Made by a program: the position numbers and the translations under genes. A model generated the notes under the pieces. That model saw only the letters and a list, made by a program, of their open reading frames with translations, was not told the origin of the DNA and made no database searches. Shown one piece after another: positions 6,647 to 8,820 of a DNA stretch of 8,820 nt (within the stretch, counting starts at the first letter, position 1; every line of letters begins with the position of its first letter). The stretch lies in contig JAEYXI010000272.1 of assembly GCA_023428515.1 (NCBI GenBank), positions 1-8,820 of the forward strand. The letters run 5' to 3'. This DNA comes from Pseudomonadota bacterium (GTDB taxonomy: Bacteria; Pseudomonadota; Alphaproteobacteria; Rhizobiales; Rhizobiaceae).

Positions 6647-6677
6647 CTAAGGAAGGCTGATAATAAGCTTGCCTTAG
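6647..6677. promoter_or_regulatory. Imperfect inverted repeat, candidate MarR operator
   Basis: Two 12-base arms, CTAAGGAAGGCT (6647-6658) and AGCTTGCCTTAG (6666-6677), are complementary at 10 of 12 positions around an AT-rich 7-base centre, GATAATA. It begins 27 bases upstream of the marR ATG and lies in the region shared with the divergent dcp gene. A regulator dimer bound here would cover the likely -10 region of the marR promoter. Position and symmetry are seen; binding is inferred. It could also be a hairpin in the marR leader, but the arms contain AT-rich ends typical of operators. Confidence 0.55.
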
Positions 6678-6700
6678 TATTTTCGCTGGCGACGCGTCAA
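6674..6700 (-). promoter_or_regulatory. Candidate sigma-70 promoter for the marR-efflux operon
   Basis: On the minus strand TTGACG (6695-6700) matches the -35 consensus in five of six positions. A weak -10, TACTAA (6674-6679), follows after a short 15-base spacer and overlaps the right arm of the inverted repeat. The -35 is convincing; the -10 is not. A TATTAT further downstream resembles a -10 better but is too far from this -35. Confidence 0.35.
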
Positions 6701-6769
6701 GGTGGTTGCGGCGTACAATTGGCGGCCCTACATCGGTATCCGTCCCGCTCCACCGTCCCGGAAGCCCTG

Positions 6770-8818
6770 ATGCCAAAATCCGTCGATCTCGACCGCAATC
6801 CGCTCACCCATTGGGAAGGCCCGCTCGGACTGCCCGATTTCCCCGGCATCGACGACGAGAGCTTCGGGCCGGTCTTCGACGCGGCAATCGCTGCGCACCA
6901 GGCCGATATCGACTCGATTGCGAACAATCCCGAGGCGCCGACGGTCGAGAACACTTTTGCGGCGATGGAACTTTCAGGCGATCCGCTCGACCGCGTCTCG
7001 TCGATCTTCTGGTGCAAGGCCGGCGCCAACACCAATGACGCGATCCAGGCGATGGAACGCGAGATCTCACCGAAAATGTCCAGGCATTTCTCGGCCATCT
7101 CGATGAACGAGAAGCTCTTCGCGCGCATCGACGATCTCTATCAGCGCCGCGCCTCGCTCGGGGTGAACTCCGAGACGCTGCGGCTGGTCGAGAAAAGCTG
7201 GAAGCGTTTCGTCAAATCCGGCGCCAGGCTCGACGCTGCTGGCAAGGCCCGGCTCGCGGCGATCAACGAGGAGCTTTCCTCGCTCGGCACCACCTTCAGC
7301 CAGAACGTGCTCGCCGACGAGAAGGAATGGGTGATGTTCCTCGGCGCGGACGACCTGGCGGGGCTGCCCGACTTCCTGAAAAGCGCCATGGCGAGTGCTG
7401 CGGAGTCACGCGGCCGCAAGGGCGAATACGCCGTCACGCTCTCGCGCTCGATCTACGAGCCTTTCACCACCTTCTCCGAGCGCCGCGACCTCAGGGAGAA
7501 GGCGTTCAAGGCCTTTATCGGGCGCGGCGAGACGGGCGGAGCGACCGACAATGCAGCCACGGTGAAGCGCATGCTCGCGCTGCGCGCCGAGAAGGCGAAG
7601 CTGCTCGGCTACGAAAGCTTTGCCGCGCTGAAGCTCGACGACACGATGGCGAAGACGCCTAAGGCGGTGTTCGACCTGCTCGAACCCGTCTGGGAGAAGG
7701 CGCGCGAGAAAGCGGCTGCCGACGAGGCCGAGCTGCAGCGGCTCGCCGCCGAAGCCGGCAGCAACGAAAAGCTCGCCGCTTGGGACTGGCGCTTCTACCA
7801 GGAGCGGCTGCGCGCCGAGAAATACGCTTTCGACGAGGCCGAGCTGAAGCCCTATCTCCAGCTCGATAAGATCATCGCTGCCTGCTTCGACGTGGCGACG
7901 CGCCTCTTCGGCGTCACCTTCGCCGAGAAGGAAGGCATACCTGCCTGGCATCCCGATGTCCGCGTCTTCGAAGTGCTGAATGCCGACGGCTCGCGCCGCG
8001 GTCTCTTCCTCGCCGACTATTTTGCGCGGCCCTCAAAGCGCTCCGGCGCCTGGATGAGCTCGTTGCAGTCGGGCTACAAGCTCGGCCACAGCTCGGCGCC
8101 GATCATCTACAACATCATGAATTTCGCCAAGCCGCCGGAGGGCGAGCCGGCGCTGCTTTCGCTCGACGAGGCGAAGACGCTGTTCCACGAATTCGGCCAT
8201 GCGCTGCACGGCATGCTGACCGAGGCCTACTGGCCTTCGCAATCCGGCACGTCCGTCTCACGCGATTTCGTCGAACTTCCCTCGCAGCTCTACGAGCACT
8301 GGCTGACCGTGCCCGCCGTGCTCGAGAAATTCGCGCGCCACTACAAGACCGGCGAGGCCATGCCCAAGGCGCTGCTCGACAAGATGCTCGCCGCAAGCAC
8401 CTTCGACGCCGGCTTCCGCACCGTGGAATTCACCTCGTCGGCGCTGGTCGACATGGCCTATCACGCTGAAAGGGATGCGCCGGCCGATCCCGCGAAATTC
8501 GAGGCCGAGACGCTGAAGAAGCTCGGCATGCCCCATGCGATCGTCATGCGTCACCGCACCCCGCATTTCGGCCACGTCTTCTCGGGCGACGGCTATTCAG
8601 CCGGCTACTATTCCTACATGTGGTCGGAAGTCCTCGACGCCGATGCTTTCTCGGCCTTCGAGGAGACGGGCGATCCGTTCAATCCCGATCTCGCCGACAG
8701 GCTGAAGAAGAACATCTACGCGTCCGGCGGTTCGGCAGATCCGGAAGCGCTCTACACAGCCTTCCGCGGCAAGATGCCGACGCCTGACGCGATGATGGCG
8801 AAGCGCGGGCTCTCCTGA
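6770..8818 (+). CDS. dcp: M3 family zinc metallopeptidase, peptidyl-dipeptidase Dcp-like
   Basis: A 682-residue protein, the normal length for Dcp/oligopeptidase A enzymes. The zinc site is complete: HEFGH with His473, Glu474 and His477, and the third ligand Glu502 in SRDFVELPSQ. The substrate-binding block near residues 600-616 (FGHVFSGDGYSAGYYSYMW) is intact. The wording around WHPDVRVFEV, DYFARPSKRSGAWMSSLQSG and the C-terminus AFRGKMPTPDAMMAKRGLS resembles Dcp more than oligopeptidase A, so release of C-terminal dipeptides from short peptides (EC 3.4.15.5) is the likely activity; the choice between the two subtypes comes from memory of their motifs. There is no signal peptide, so it should be cytoplasmic and serve peptide recycling. 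ATG 6770 has GGAAG (6760-6764) 5 bases upstream; an in-frame TTG at 6719 would add 17 residues. TACAAT at 6714-6719 could be a -10 but lacks a clear -35. Confidence 0.9.
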   Translation: MPKSVDLDRNPLTHWEGPLGLPDFPGIDDESFGPVFDAAIAAHQADIDSIANNPEAPTVENTFAAMELSGDPLDRVSSIFWCKAGANTNDAIQAMEREISPKMSRHFSAISMNEKLFARIDDLYQRRASLGVNSETLRLVEKSWKRFVKSGARLDAAGKARLAAINEELSSLGTTFSQNVLADEKEWVMFLGADDLAGLPDFLKSAMASAAESRGRKGEYAVTLSRSIYEPFTTFSERRDLREKAFKAFIGRGETGGATDNAATVKRMLALRAEKAKLLGYESFAALKLDDTMAKTPKAVFDLLEPVWEKAREKAAADEAELQRLAAEAGSNEKLAAWDWRFYQERLRAEKYAFDEAELKPYLQLDKIIAACFDVATRLFGVTFAEKEGIPAWHPDVRVFEVLNADGSRRGLFLADYFARPSKRSGAWMSSLQSGYKLGHSSAPIIYNIMNFAKPPEGEPALLSLDEAKTLFHEFGHALHGMLTEAYWPSQSGTSVSRDFVELPSQLYEHWLTVPAVLEKFARHYKTGEAMPKALLDKMLAASTFDAGFRTVEFTSSALVDMAYHAERDAPADPAKFEAETLKKLGMPHAIVMRHRTPHFGHVFSGDGYSAGYYSYMWSEVLDADAFSAFEETGDPFNPDLADRLKKNIYASGGSADPEALYTAFRGKMPTPDAMMAKRGLS

Positions 8819-8820
8819 CC

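Overview
The window reads as ordinary chromosomal DNA of a GC-rich alphaproteobacterium. The gene families and the protein wording (a LemA lipoprotein, paired TPM-domain genes, a Dcp-like M3 peptidase) suggest the Hyphomicrobiales, something like Mesorhizobium or its relatives. That placement is inference from recognised families, not a computed taxonomy. Ten genes fill almost the whole window. I see no tRNA, rRNA, insertion sequence, CRISPR array, integrase or attachment site, and no non-coding gap longer than about 155 bases.

Region 1 (1-2103, minus strand) is a three-gene membrane/envelope operon transcribed right to left: a LemA-family lipoprotein (1474-2103), a secreted, membrane-anchored TPM-domain protein with a Gly/Ser-rich tail (576-1451), and a second TPM-like membrane protein (1-575) that runs off the left edge. 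The two TPM genes abut exactly: the TAG of one is followed at once by the ATG of the next, in the same frame.

Region 2 (2259-4901, plus strand) is a same-strand cluster divergent from lemA: an 85-residue protein with a C-terminal membrane segment and unknown function, a PdxY-type pyridoxal kinase, a DUF429 predicted RNase H-fold protein that begins 2 bases after the pdxY stop, and a beta-class carbonic anhydrase with its own good ribosome binding site.

Region 3 (4918-6620, minus strand) converges on the carbonic anhydrase. It is a two-gene unit, a MarR-family regulator followed by a Bcr/CflA-type drug efflux transporter, overlapping by ATGA. A 31-base imperfect inverted repeat at 6647-6677, just upstream of the regulator, is a good candidate operator.

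Region 4 (6770-8818, plus strand) is a complete M3 metallopeptidase most like peptidyl-dipeptidase Dcp, divergent from the MarR gene and sharing its 149-base upstream region.

I did not find convincing evidence for a wholly new system. The points most worth a second look are the in-frame amber junction of the two TPM genes, the tight coupling of pdxY to a DUF429 gene of unknown function, the small membrane protein ahead of pdxY, and the palindrome between marR and dcp.
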